From Desmodesmus armatus (taxonomy: Eukaryota > Chlorophyta > Chlorophyceae > Sphaeropleales > Scenedesmaceae): DNA of 64,000 bases. Numbering within the stretch: position 1 is the stretch's first letter; every line of letters begins with the position of its first letter. Location of the stretch: assembly GCA_007449985.2 (NCBI GenBank), contig VIIQ02000555.1, positions 744,001 to 808,000 of the forward strand, given 5' to 3'. The position numbers and the translations under genes were made by a program. The notes beneath the pieces were generated by a model, which saw only the letters and a list, made by a program, of their open reading frames with translations, did no database searches and was not told where the DNA came from. This document shows, piece by piece, positions 23,227 through 35,304 of this stretch.

Positions 23227-26200
23227 TCACTGCCCCGGAGGTGTGACCCTAGGCGTGAGGGTCATGAGCAAGCCATGCTCAGGCCGCAGCGTGACTGTCT
23301 GCTTAGCAGATGCGTCCACGCCCTTGAAGCCGCCCATGCTGGGGTGCAGGCTGAAGCTGAATGAGCCCAGCAGCAGGGCCAGCACAGCCTTGAGCTCAAC
23401 CAGGGCCAGGGCCTGGCCCACACAGTTGCGGGAGCCGATGGAGAAGGGCAGGAAGCCACGCCGGTCTACAGTGGGGTCCTGCAGGGGGTGGGGTGAGGGG
23501 CAGCAGGGCGGGGAGGGAAGGGATGAAGAGGGTCGGTCAGAGACAGCAGCAATGGGACCATAGTACTGCCATGACATGGAGTGGCGGAGTGAGCGTTGTT
23601 GGGTTGAGTGCTGTTTTGAGCATGATGAGGGAGGTAGGACACCACCAGACTGCAGGTCCTGCGTATGCCAAGCTTTGTGTAGTGCCGCTATTGATAGTGT
23701 CTGTTGGTAACGTTACCAAAGGACAGCCAAATGACAGCCATACATCAGACAACCCAGGAGTAGCAGGATAGACAACCACAACGATACCTGGACACAAATA
23801 GCCTGACCCAGCCCCTGCAGTGTATAGTGTCTTTGCAACAGTCTCACCTTGAGATCTAGTGTAGGTCGCGCCTTGCCACTGGCATCAGCGCCCAGGCTCA
23901 AGTCAGGGCCAGACACTGCGCACGACCTGCTGCCGCTGCTGCCGTTAGTGCCGCTGCTGCCATTGCTGCCGGTGTTCTTCTTCTGGTTATTGTTGCTGCC
24001 GTGCTGATCCTGGTCTCTTCCTGCTGTTGTATCAGCAGCCAGATCCGCTGCGACATCAACATAGTCATCATCAAACCCATCACTGCCAACACCACCCCCA
24101 CCATCAACCCCCTCAGCAGCAGGAGCCGCCGCTGCAGCAGCAGCAGCAGCACTGCCGCCTGCATCCGCTGCCCCGCCAGCCAGGAACCGCTCTGGCCTGA
24201 AGCTGTTTGGGTCCTGCCACAGCCGGGGGCTCCTGTGTATTGCCCAGGTGGGCATGAGGATGGGCTGGCCGGGGGGCAGGCTGTGCCCTGCGAGTGTGAT
24301 GGGCTTGTGTGTGATGCGGATGGTGCCGCTGGAGGCTGCAGGGTACATCCGCATTGACTCGTTGATGACGGCAGACAGGTACTTCAGCTGCGGCAGGGAG
24401 GGGGGGGAGGATTGAAGCAGGAAGAGGGAGCAAGAAGGAAGTGAGGGTGTTGGCAGGTGTTTCGATGCAGACCACGATGGCTGCATGATGTGTTGATTGA
24501 CACTGGCATGCAACTCAGCGCAAGCACGCCAATACCATTCTCGTAGAGCCAGTGCACTGGACTGGTGTGCAAAGCTAGTGGACTGGAGTCCCAGCCAATG
24601 TGCAGCACGCGAATGGCTCTGAATTTGTTGCGCACCCAGCACCCCCACCACACACGGAATGATGCTGCCGTCACATACAAACACCACGCCATCCCGTTAA
24701 CAGCATACACACGCAAAAGAGGCGCAACAGCCATAGAAAAACCCATATGCCCCCCCCCCCCCCCCCGGGCCCCCACCTGGGCCAGGTGCTCCCATGTGAG
24801 TGTGGGTGTTGGCCTGTCTGCTGTTGCCAGTAGCCCCAGGCTGTCCAGTTCAGCACAGAGGCGCGCCTCAGCCTCGGGGTGGGTGGCCAGCAGGAACAGC
24901 GTCCAGCAGATGGTGTGGGCAGTGGTCTGCAGCCAGCACACGACATACAGACACTTGGGGAGATTGCCCTGTCATCATGACATCGACATCATGTACCTGC
25001 TTGATGCAACTCATGTGTTCAACACACAACGGCACAGTCACAAGACACTGCAAATGAAATGACCTGCAAAAGGGAGGGGGAGCTGCCGTCTCACAACATC
25101 GCAAGGCAGATACAGCGTCATGGGGTGAGGCAACCGTGCCTTGCTGCATCCAGACTTGGCAAGTTGCTCCTGTGCACCAACCAGCCAAAACTGCAGATGT
25201 GACCTGTACCCCAACAGAAGGTGGCCAGGCCCTGATCTCACCTCAAACCCTGCTCCCCACATGATGCCAATCTCTGCCATAATCTGGGCCCTGTCCAGTG
25301 GCCGACCTGCAGGAAGCACGGCAGGCAGCACACATTTGTCTGAAATACCTGTGCACGCGTACACACCGACCTCACATACTCGAGACTGTAGCCCATTCAG
25401 GGTCTGACAACATTCAACACACCCTGACACAGATGCACTCAGCAGCACTGTACTGATGGCACATCAACACAGACACCAACCTTACATGCAGACATCGACA
25501 CCCTACAGTGCTGCATGCTGCAGCAGACGCCCAGATGAACTATCAGCAACCCTTCAGTCCAATACAGGCCATGCTGATACAGCAGCTTGGCGCAGCAGAA
25601 CACAGATCAACAGGACGCTGTCAGGACCATGCATGCTGCAGCAGTACAAAGCATTCCTGCCTCAGCACCGCTATCAGCTCACCGTCAGCATACTTGGCCT
25701 GCAGCAGGTGTGACCCCAGGCTGTGTGCTGGGGGTGGTGTGGCCTCCATGCTGGCGGTCAGGTCCTGCACCAACCCACTCATGCGCCCACCCCAGTGGAA
25801 CAGGTCCTTGTGAGCCTGCAGGGCAGGGCAGGGCAGGCACACCACACACACCATGAGCACAGACCTATCCTTAGTAAGGAACAAGGGTGCCAGTCTTTGC
25901 AGCGAAGCTGCTTGCATTCTACGAAGCGAAATCCTTTATCCTTGAGCAAACATACCAGCTTTCAGGTGGGCGTGCAACTACCAACAGCCTGATGGCTGCT
26001 CGCTGACGCCTCTGCCAGCGGCGTTACTGCAAGATTTCCCCTTGCTGTACACTTTGCACACCTGCCAGGGCACAGGCAGAGCCAACCCCCAGCCCTCCCC
26101 CCTCCCCCCTCCCCCAGCCCCCCTTCACCCCCCCCCCAGGCTGCCATCGCACCTGCCTCCAAGGGAACCAGCGGTTGAGTGGGTTGTTCCTGGACTGCAT

Positions 26201-27779
26201 GGCCACCACCAGATTCCCAATCACATCCAACACCTCACGCCCCCGAGGGAAGGAGACACTGCCACAGATGCCTGCCGTGCCGCTGCCACTCACACCACCC
26301 TGCACCTTACTGCTGCCGTCACTGCTGGTGTCACTGGTGGTGCTGTCGACAGCCGCCGCTGCCTGCTGCTGCAGCTGCTGCTCCTGAGAGTTGGTGGTAC
26401 TGTGTGAGGTTTGTGTACTACTGGGCAGGGTGCATGTGGCTTGCAGGTCCCTGTTGAATGCTGCCAGGCCAATGACGTCCACTGTGATTGCGGCTGCAAC
26501 AGCGTCCATGTCATGCACTGCGGAGGGCCCAGCCGCTGACAGGGTGTCTATCAGGCGCTGAGTGACAGCGGTGATGTGAGGGAAGCACAACCTGCACAGC
26601 ACAGCACAGCATGGCACAGAATGACAGTACCTGATCTAGCACTGCAAAACACATTCTTCACCTGTAAACAAATGCATTTGACAGCCCCTTCCATTGTGAC
26701 CAGCACAGCTCACTCAAAAGGCAAACCAAATGTCCAAATGTGCAAGTGTCAAGTAGCTTGCTGTGCTTACATGCACACAGATGCTACACACGGTATAAAC
26801 TGCTAGCGTGTTTCAGCATCAATTGTATCCCGAGAAGCCAGTGTGTGTGATGGTGGCCGTTCCCACCCACCAACTTGCTCGTTTGCTAATACAGAATATC
26901 AAGCAAGTGTCAAGCAAGGCAGTTTGCTGAGAAAGGCTGTGCCCAACCTCACCCACCTGAGGTTGTTCATGGTCAGGGCAGCCACTGCCGCCTGCCGGAC
27001 AGCCTTCCATGTGGCATGCTCTGCTGAGGTCAGGATGTTGGAGCGCTCGGGTTTGGTGAACACCTCAAACATGCGGTAGGGTGCTGTGTACTTGGGCAGT
27101 CTGTTGGGGCCCCGCATTAGGGGCTGGTAAAGCTCAGGGTCAGTCACCACAATGACCTACATGGTGTGACCAGGATAGAGTGACCAAGGCAGTGGGCAGC
27201 AGCAGCACGTAACAAGTGAGGTTGACGTCGGCACGCTACTGGTTGCCTAGTGACTATCATGTCGTGTGACAGTGTGAGTCAGTGTGCAGGCAAGGGAGAT
27301 TGAATGGGGCTTGGCAGTGAGATGCATCCAGAGAATGCAAAGCCTGCGCAAACACAGTCCAGACTGCCAAAAAGACATCGTAGATGCTTCATCTGTTGAA
27401 TGAATTGCAGATATCAAACCTTCTGCATAATCGCACGAGTTGCATGCAGCTGCTTTTGATCAAGCTGGTGCATCTCCAACTCTGATGGTGCTTGTATCGT
27501 ATCAAGCGCAACATGGCACCCTTGCTGGTGACTCACCGGCCTTGCAAAGAAACGTATTCTGAACACAGGCCACTCCAGACTCCAGGCATGGAAACACCGG
27601 AAAGACTTGAACCTTGACCCCAGCAGGGTAGGGATGTGTCCCAGCCATAAGCTGCCGGGGGGCTCTAGAATGTTCCTGGTGGCCCAGAGCCTACGTCCCA
27701 CGATCACTACATTGTCCCAAATCCAAGGCAGCACCAGGTAAGCAGCTCCTGCGAGAGCTGTTGCAAGGAACACACCCAT
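23227..27779 (-). CDS. Cytochrome P450 monooxygenase, 673 aa, eight exons
   Basis: Heme-thiolate monooxygenase. Exons in transcript order are 27779-27537, 27156-26957, 26591-26153, 25815-25683, 25306-25242, 24926-24777, 24387-23848 and 23478-23227; phases agree throughout. An N-terminal hydrophobic anchor (about residues 1-20) is followed by the PPGSLWLGHIPTLLG proline hinge. Diagnostic sites: I-helix oxygen-binding motif AGFETT (357-362, split by intron 5), K-helix ESMR (420-423), PERF (475-478), and heme loop FSIGSRNCVG with ligand Cys609. A low-complexity segment of about 110 residues (Ala/Gly/Asp/Ser/Asn-rich) sits between PERF and the heme loop, where P450s normally have about 20-30 residues, plus a Thr/Ser/Gln-rich insert near residues 200-240. 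Those insertions explain the length against the usual 500. Substrate and CYP family cannot be assigned. It is head-to-head with the helicase gene. Confidence 0.94.
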
Positions 27780-28133
27780 GCGAGCTACTGCTGCTGCTGT
27801 TGCTGGTGCTGCCCCACTCAAGCCCTGTTAGCCCCTTTGGAGTAGTCGCATTCAATTTGTGTGCAGACGTTCAACTTATCAAGACGGTAATCAGACAAAC
27901 TGCATACACTTGTCAAAATAACATTGCTGTTGCTGAGAACAGTCAGCTGTCAGCTGAGGGATGTTGAGGGCCACGATCAGCTCAAATGACCAAACATCAT
28001 ATCGACATAAATACTGTTTGTGCGTGGGTCACGAGTGCTGGTGACAGTACTGGGTCCAGATCAAACACACTTTGAGTGCTTGTCTAAGAAGTTTTGCGTC
28101 TCAGACAATTAGAATGCACCAGCTGATCTTAGA
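27780..28133. promoter_or_regulatory. 354-bp bidirectional promoter region (P450 / RecD2-like helicase)
   Basis: The two ATGs, at 27779 (minus) and 28134 (plus), face away from each other with only 354 bp between them, so both promoters and 5' UTRs must share it. It is somewhat AT-richer than its surroundings (AACATCATATCGACATAAAT near 28000). No defined motif was recognised. Confidence 0.55.
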
Positions 28134-31100
28134 ATGCGCTCAAGTCTGGTCGGCGTGCTCCAGGCAGCACTCAGCCTGAAAAACTCCCTCCAGCAGCTGG
28201 GCAACAGCTGGTCAATGAACCAGCTGCTGTCACACCGGTCCTTGACAGCATGGGGACCTTCTTGCACGTGTCAGCAAAACTCATCAAGATCTTTCTCAAC
28301 AGCAGCAGCAGCAATCAGCAGGCAGCGCCCTAGAAGCCAAGCAGCACCAGCCCCTCAACGGTCAGCCAGCCCTTTCAGAAACAGGAGAGGGGCGCCTGCA
28401 GCAACACACCCAGCAGGCGCTGCGTCCACTCTAGGTATCAGCAGCCACAGCAGCAGCAGCACAGGTGGACGAAGACATGTGCAGCCTGCCCATGCAGCCG
28501 TTAGTGAAGCAGTACCTTCCCCAGAGCAGGATGGTGTCCAGCAGCAGCAGCAGCAGTGTAAGCCCCGCCCGCCTGGGGGGCGTAGTCCGCGCCGACCTCC
28601 ATACCGGCCCACCACGCAGCGGCCAACAGAGGGCCAGCAGCAGCAGCTGCAGCGGCCTATACAACCGCCCTTGCAGCAGCAATTGCCGCTGCAGCACTCA
28701 TGGGGTGCGTGGTCCTCCTCTGGGTCCCAGCAGCCTCAGCAGCAGCAGCAGCAGCAGCTTCAGCAACCGCCGCCCCTGCCGCCGGTGCCGTGGCAGCTGC
28801 AGCAGCAGCAGCCGCAGCCGGCGGCAGCACCCAGTGCTGCGAGCTGGAGCAGCTCCCCCAAAGTGGCTCAGTCACGGCATCCCAAGGAGGCGCTGTATGT
28901 CAACATGACAGGCGTGCTGTACAAAACACGGGAGTTTGAGAGTGGCTACAAAGTGCTGTCCTTCAAAAAGGTGAGCACAGAGTCTGATCTGTGCTGTGAC
29001 TACAGACGTTCATCAGCCTCCATTCATACAACCACAGCACATATTGTTGCTGTACGGTACAACAGATGCGTACATGCTGACAATATTCAAGCTAGCAGCC
29101 CGTGAAGCTACCTTGTCCCTTTGGCCAATGGGTTTACAGACATCTCTTGTTGTCCCTCTTGCTTCCTTCTCATTCCTTCTGTCTCCCAGGTGGACAGCAT
29201 AGACAATGGAGCCCTTGTCAGAAGGGGTAGCTCAGAGGCATGGGAACCAGGTGACCTGGAGAAAGCCCTGGCAGCGCTTGGAGGGAGCAGAAGCAACAGC
29301 AGCAGCAGCCGCAGCACTGACAGCAAATCTCCTGCACAGAAGGCTGCTGAAAAGTGGCTCACGGTGTTCGGTTATGATGACATCAGCATCCCTGTAGGCC
29401 TGCATGAGGCGTGCAGGGTCAGCGGGGAGTGGTCCCAGCATCCTCAATACGGATGGCAGATCAAGTGAGACCAGCAGGGTGCAATGTTTCGGTGCAGCTG
29501 CATAGACATGTGTGTCGATACCTCACCCTATGGTCCTGCGTATACATACATATCAAGTGTTTGTTGCTGTTGCAGCTGTGCCTGCTGTGCCACATGCTGG
29601 CAGAGTTGGCCCATCACTGAGTCTAGCCAGCAAAGACGTTTGCGTGGTGATGGCAGGACGCTTGGCATGCTTCATGAATAGCCATGTGCTGTTCACCTGG
29701 TGGTTGCCAGCATTGCAACACTGATCGTTGGAAAAATACACGCCTCCACTGCACCTTACCCCTTTACTGCCATCCACCCGCCAACCCACCCACCTTCCCC
29801 TCAATCGCCCAAGGTGCGCACACATTGAGCCAGCCCCAGAGGCTCCTGGGGACCCACTGCCCCTGCTGACCGCCCTCCCGGGCGTAGGTGTTGCAACAGC
29901 TGAGGCAATGCTTAAGGTGTTTGGCAGCAGTGTCGAAGACGTCAAGGAGGTGCTGTCACTGCCAGAGAAGCAGGCAGTGGCCAGGTTGACGCAGGTGCCA
30001 AAGATTGGCAAGCTGAAAGCAACAGCCATCAAGAAGGCTTGGGACAAGGCTGCAGGTGCGGTGCCTTGTAGGCTCGGGTGGGCACCTCCAATGCTGCCTG
30101 AGTTTGTTTTGGTTTTACCAGGGGGCCCGGACTCCCACTGGCTGGCCGCACACAGCGCAATCAGGCGAACTCAACTGCCTAGGGCCCGAGGCAAAGCCTC
30201 ACCAATGAGATACTCCCAACACCCCTCTGCGTTTGCGCACTCGCACACACTGGCGCACTCGTCATGATGTGTGGGGCATCATACGCCAGCTGCATAGTGA
30301 CACACAGCGGCTGCGCTCAATCAGTGGTGTGCCACCCCCAGGCCATCCTGCCTGGCCCACTCCACCTTCAGCTCGATCCATGAACCCATGTAGTCAGCAG
30401 GATTTGAACCCGCAACCCTGTGCATGTCCCTCTCCTCACCTGTGCTGCCTGCCCATCCCTTCCCTTCCACCTGCAGTGGCCATTGACCAGCAGGCAGAGC
30501 TCCAGAGAAAGCTCAAACTCTCACCACGCCTGGCCGGCCGCATCTGCAAGCACTTTGGCCCGGACCGCCTCAGTGAGCTCGGCGCCCAGGACATCCAGCA
30601 AGCGGTGGCGATAAACCCATACGCCTTATACCGCGTCATTCCCGGCTATACCCTGGAGCAGGCTGAGGAAACCGCAGCCGCGCTGGGGTTCAGTCCTGCT
30701 GCGCCGGAGCGCGGCGCCGCGTACCTACAGGTTTGAGGGCGGGGTGTGGATCTGCATCCCTTGTTCAAGATTTGCCAGAGAGTATTTGATCGGCAGTTGC
30801 TTTTGCAAAGTTGGTGGCAGTGGAGGGGCATGTTATGTGGTCCCTGAGCCAGGCTCGGGTGCAATGTGTGTGAATTCTGGGTTGGCTGGGCGCAGCGGGG
30901 GTCTCCATGCACAAGCAAGCTTTTGATCAATTGATGTGCAGCAATAGGTATCTGTGCCTTCTTCCAACCAGGATTCTTTATATTTTTCCTGCAGGCGCAG
31001 CTGGTGAAGGCTCTGGACAACAGCAGCATCTGCCTGCCGTGGTTGCAGGCAGAGCAGCAGACACAGCAGGCGCTGTTGGATGCGCCCTGGCCGGGGTGGC

Positions 31101-34100
31101 CCCAGGGTCAGAGCCTGCGGCCTGCTGCTGCGCTTCTGCTGCAGGAGGGGTCTGTGGTGCTTGAGGAGGCACAGTTACTGGGGCCACCGCAGCTGCTGGA
31201 GCAGCAGCAGCAGCAGCAGCAGCGGCAGCAGCAGCACCCGCAGCAGCACCTGCACCACCAGCACCACCGGCAGCACCACAAGCTTGAGCAGCAGGGGTTG
31301 TTTGAGTTCAAGCAGATTGACAAGGATTGGTCTGATGATGCCTTCATGTACCTTGATGAGCTGTACCAGGCCGAGCAGGACACAGTGGCGTTCTACCTAA
31401 GAGTGTCAAAGCTTAGCTGCCAGGAGCTTCAGAACTTCCAGCAGCAGCTGGTAGAGCAGCAGCAGCAGCAGCGGCAGCAGGCGCCAGCCCCAAGCAGCCA
31501 CAGGCGCGCCCGGAAGGCCAGCCATTCAGCCGCTGCAGACACAGGGAGCCTGCAGCTGCCGACAGCAGTCCTGGCAGCCAGCGATGAGTACGCAGGGTAC
31601 ATTGATGACCTGCAGCGGGAGCTGAGCCAGCAGTTTGGCAAGCCGATTGAGTTCAACGAGGGCCAGCGGGCAGCGCTGGTGCTGGCACAGCAGCTGCCGG
31701 TGATGGCCCTCACTGGGGGCCCTGGCTGTGGCAAGACGCTGGTGAGCCAGGCCATTGTGAAGCGGTGGAGTATGGATGTGACGTCCAATGAGATCTTCAT
31801 GGCGGCACCAACAGGTGGGATTGTTTGGCAGGGGAGATGCTTTCTTCGTTGCGGTACAGAATGTGTCAATGTCTGGTGGCACGGGTGTGTGTGGGTCTTT
31901 CGAGCAGCCTGCTGCGAAGCAAGCTGTATCAGCTGGTCAACCCTTGCATTGGTAGCGTGCATTGATACGTATGGGCAGTATATGTGCCTAACTCAACAAA
32001 ATTTGATGCCCCCCCCCCGGCGTACTGCAGGGCGTGCAGCGCAGCGGCTACAGGAGGTCTTGTCTGGTGAGGCTGCTGACAGCGTGGTTGCCAGCACCAT
32101 CCACCGTCTGCTGGGGTACCGCAACGGCCCCGCAGCCAAGCGCATGTCAAGTGAAGGCCAGGTAGGGGTCGCCGATGCCTGCGCATCCACTGAAGGCAGT
32201 GGCTAGTAGCTGCTTGTGCCAACAATGTACCCATTTTCTTTTCTTGGTGATTGCAGTCTGGTTGCCGGCAGCACACAGTTTCAAAACACTAAATCACAAA
32301 AAAACATACCAGTAAAATTCAAGTTACCAATTGATGATATTGGGAAGTCAAATGATAGAGAAGGGTTCCCAATTTGCATGAACAGTGCATGAAAAGTGCT
32401 GCACCTTTGCTTTCTGCAGGAAACGCTGGCGGAGGACACGAAAGCAGGAGGAGCTACACTTGAGCGAGACCTGGACCTAGGCAGTCTGTGTGAATACAAC
32501 TTTGACAACCCGCTGCCACGCGGTGACTACCTGGTAGACGAGGTGCCCATGATGGACCTGGCGCTGGCAGCAGCACTGTTCAACGCATTGAGGTGAGCAA
32601 GGATGGGCTCGTGCGGCAGTCGATCGCCCTTTTGGCCAGTGTGCCAGCTTGCGCAAGCTTTTGAAGGCCTGCATGCAGGCCTTCAAAAGGAAAAGATGCA
32701 CTAGCAGCTGCTCTCAGTGCATCAAAATGGGGATTCTGCTGTTTACTGCGCATGAGGATAAACGATGCAAGGCACACCCTCACAGGCCCGGCCTTGCATG
32801 CCGTCCAGCACACTAACCCAACCCAGAACTTGCTGCACCTTGTAAGCAACTTCGAAGTTGCATTTACTTCCCACACATGTTGACATGATGTGTGTCCTGA
32901 TGCGCTTGCATCACCGTGTGCAGGGGAGGCAGCCTGAGCTCTCTGATGCTTGTCGGTGACCCGGACCAGCTGCCGCCTGTGGGTGCAGGGCAGCCTGTTG
33001 CTGACGCCCTAGCTGAGGGCCTGCTGCCCTGCATCGACCTGCGGCAGATTTACCGCACTGCCGCCAACAGCGCCATCGTCACTAACGCGCATGCCATCAA
33101 CAGAGGTGAGCAGGAGGGACGTGTTCCGTGCACAACAATGCCGGCGTGCATGCACCTTCGTGCCGTTCTGTCTGCCACCAGCAGCAACAATCCTATGCAT
33201 ATGGCAGCGGGTCCATTTCCACTGTTTCTGGCTCCGGTCTTGTGGGTGTGTAGCCCAAAGGCGTGCGTCATAACAACAGAGCGACTGCACCATACCATCG
33301 GCAAAGCTGTAGCTTTGATAGCGTAAGCAGCGATGCAGCAAGCCTCACTGAGCTGGCGGCTCTGTTGCCTATGCAGGCGAGATGCCGCAGTTCAGCGCTA
33401 CATGGGACCTCCGCCCCGGCTATGTGGCATCTGACCTCGCACGCCACGTTGGCCAAGCAGCAGCACAGCCTGGTGGGCTAGCCATGACGGGCCAGGTGCT
33501 GTTCCTGCGCCTGCCTGACCACTGCGCTGCTGAGGATGTGGCAGATGCCATGAAGGAGGCAGCAGACCAGCTGGCACCGCACCTGGACTGTGACATGACA
33601 CGTGACATACAGGTCGGTGTGACTGGCCACGTGCACATATGTAGCTTGCTGCCTTGCATGAACAGTCAAAGTTGCCTAAGCAATTCAAAGCAAACCCTTG
33701 TGAGGATGCTGCAACCACGGAAGGTAGTCTCCCAGCTGGACTCTACAGGTATGTCAACATCTGATTGGCCAGAAGACTCTGCACACATTCGCTGCTGGGC
33801 GCATTCAAGGCCATGACCAGGAGCCCTACTAACACAACATCAATGTCAGAAGCCAATGCAGCCAGACATAAAGACACGTCAGCTGTATCAGGGAGTTTTG
33901 CAATCATGGGTTGTACATGCATGGCTGGCATGAGCTCTTGAGTTTCATAGCTACAGGTGTAACTTTGATTTGATTTGATGTTGCTGTGCTGTCACAGGCG
34001 CTGTCACCCATCAAGAAGGGTCCCATGGGGATTGAGGAGCTGAACCACCGGCTGCAGGCCCTGTTCAACCCTGAAGCCAAGGGCAAGGTGCAGCTGTCGC

Positions 34101-35304
34101 GTGCCAAGACCCGTTACTGGAGAGTGGGTGACCGCGTCACCCACCTGAAGAATGACACGCAGGTAAGGAATACTGGCTGTCACACAACAAGCACATGCGG
34201 TCTTTTGCACCACTGGTGTCAGACTCAGCAAATCACTGTCCAAGCTGAGGGTGGAGGCGCAGCATTGAGGGCAGCCTTGATCTGCAGGTTGCGCCGATGC
34301 AGCCGTACATCCCTGCGCAGTGCATGCTCGGCCGCTCTGACCCTGACTGTGCGACTTCCCCTCCCTCCTGTCCCTACTGCCTTCCTTCTTGCGCAGGAGG
34401 ATGTGTACAATGGGGACCAGGGCTACATTGAGTCTATTGACCCGACACGTGCAACCCTGGTAGTCAGGTACCCTCCCCGCGCCAAGGCGCGGCGCGCCAC
34501 CAACAGCAGCCATGACGCATTTGACAGAGACAGCAACCGTGTCCGGGACGGGGAGGACAGCTTCCACCGAGTGACCTACCAGGGTGCTGACATTGCTGAC
34601 ATGCTGCAGCCGGCATGGGCAACTACAGTACACAAGGTAAGTGGCGCAATGTTGAAAGGGTTGTGCTGACAGGCTCTGTTGCAGGCATGCCGTGTCTCCT
34701 TTCACAGCTCCTGTATCTACCATACTCCAGCCTGGGATGCAGCCTGTTGCAGCCGATGGCTGGCCTGCCGGGTACACTTCAGCTTCATAATGCACGAGTG
34801 GCATCTCTACAAGACAAGACTGGTATGACCTGAGCATGTGGCTGACTGGAAGCTTTGTTTGTTGTGATATTCATCTCAGCGTGCTTTGGTGCGCTTGAAA
34901 GTGCTCAACCTTCCATGCTGGCTGGTCCTGTGGTACCGTGGTTTGGCTGCAACACGAGTCTGTGGTCATGTGTTTCGGCTGCAGGATGTTTGCTCATGCT
35001 CTGCCGTCCGTGCTTGACGCAGGCTCAAGGTGGCGAGTTCCCTGTGGTGCTGCTTGCCCTGCACAAGTATGCTGGACGGCTGCTGAAGCGGCAGCTGCTG
35101 TATACGGCAGTGTCACGTGCACAGAAGCTGCTGGTGATTGTGGGGACAGAGTCTGCCATCAGGAAGTGCCTGAGGGAGACGGGGTCAGAGGGTGACAGCA
35201 GCAGCTGGGTGTTCAGGGCCAAGCTGAGGTCTGCGAGGGTGCAGGCAGGCCTTCCCACCATCCAGAAGTCTGTCTTTGGGCCGGAAGGGTGGAATCATGT
35301 GTGA
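28134..35304 (+). CDS. RecD2-like SF1B DNA helicase with N-terminal presequence, 1278 aa, twelve exons
   Basis: ATP-dependent 5'-3' helicase of the RecD/TraA group. Exons: 28134-28970, 29190-29464, 29814-30055, 30477-30730, 30995-31814, 32031-32161, 32420-32592, 32924-33105, 33377-33612, 33998-34162, 34397-34636, 35023-35304. Residues 1-65 lack acidic residues and are rich in Ser, Arg, Leu and Gln, suggesting organelle import; a Gln/Pro-rich linker follows to about 245. Next come the RecD2-type N-terminal region (ALYVNMTGVLYKTREFESGY), helix-hairpin-helix DNA-binding repeats (LPGVGVATAEAMLKVFG; LSPRLAGRICKHFGPD) and the motor. Motor motifs: Walker A GGPGCGKT (777-784), PTGRAAQRLQE (Ia), VDEVPMMD (Walker B, about 892-899), GDPDQLPPVG (III), LRQIYRT (IV), TVHKAQGGEFPVV (V) and YTAVSRA (VI, about 1212). 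All catalytic motifs are present, so it should be active. The full RecD2 architecture is bacterial in type, distinct from Pif1. Localisation is inferred. Confidence 0.93.
30395..30420 (-). other. tRNA T-arm-like (pol III B-box) sequence in helicase intron 3
   Basis: On the minus strand the sequence reads GCGGGTTCAAATCCTGC, a perfect T-stem/loop containing the pol III B-box GGTTCAAATCC (30400-30410). No matching 5' acceptor strand or convincing D-arm was found, so it is not an intact tRNA. It may be a remnant tRNA or the head of a tRNA-derived SINE. Confidence 0.35.
32658..32689. other. Perfect 32-bp palindrome in helicase intron 7
   Basis: Left arm CTTTTGAAGGCCTGCA is followed without spacer by its exact reverse complement TGCAGGCCTTCAAAAG. 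It lies 66 nt inside the intron that begins at 32593. Confidence 0.95.

Noticed and set aside
28114..28134. Upstream ATG at 28114 as the helicase start
   Set aside because: It is out of frame with the ATG at 28134, which opens the long presequence-bearing frame.
30364..30436. Intact tRNA gene on the minus strand
   Set aside because: Only the T-arm is present. No 5' acceptor strand complementary to TGACTAC and no anticodon arm could be placed.
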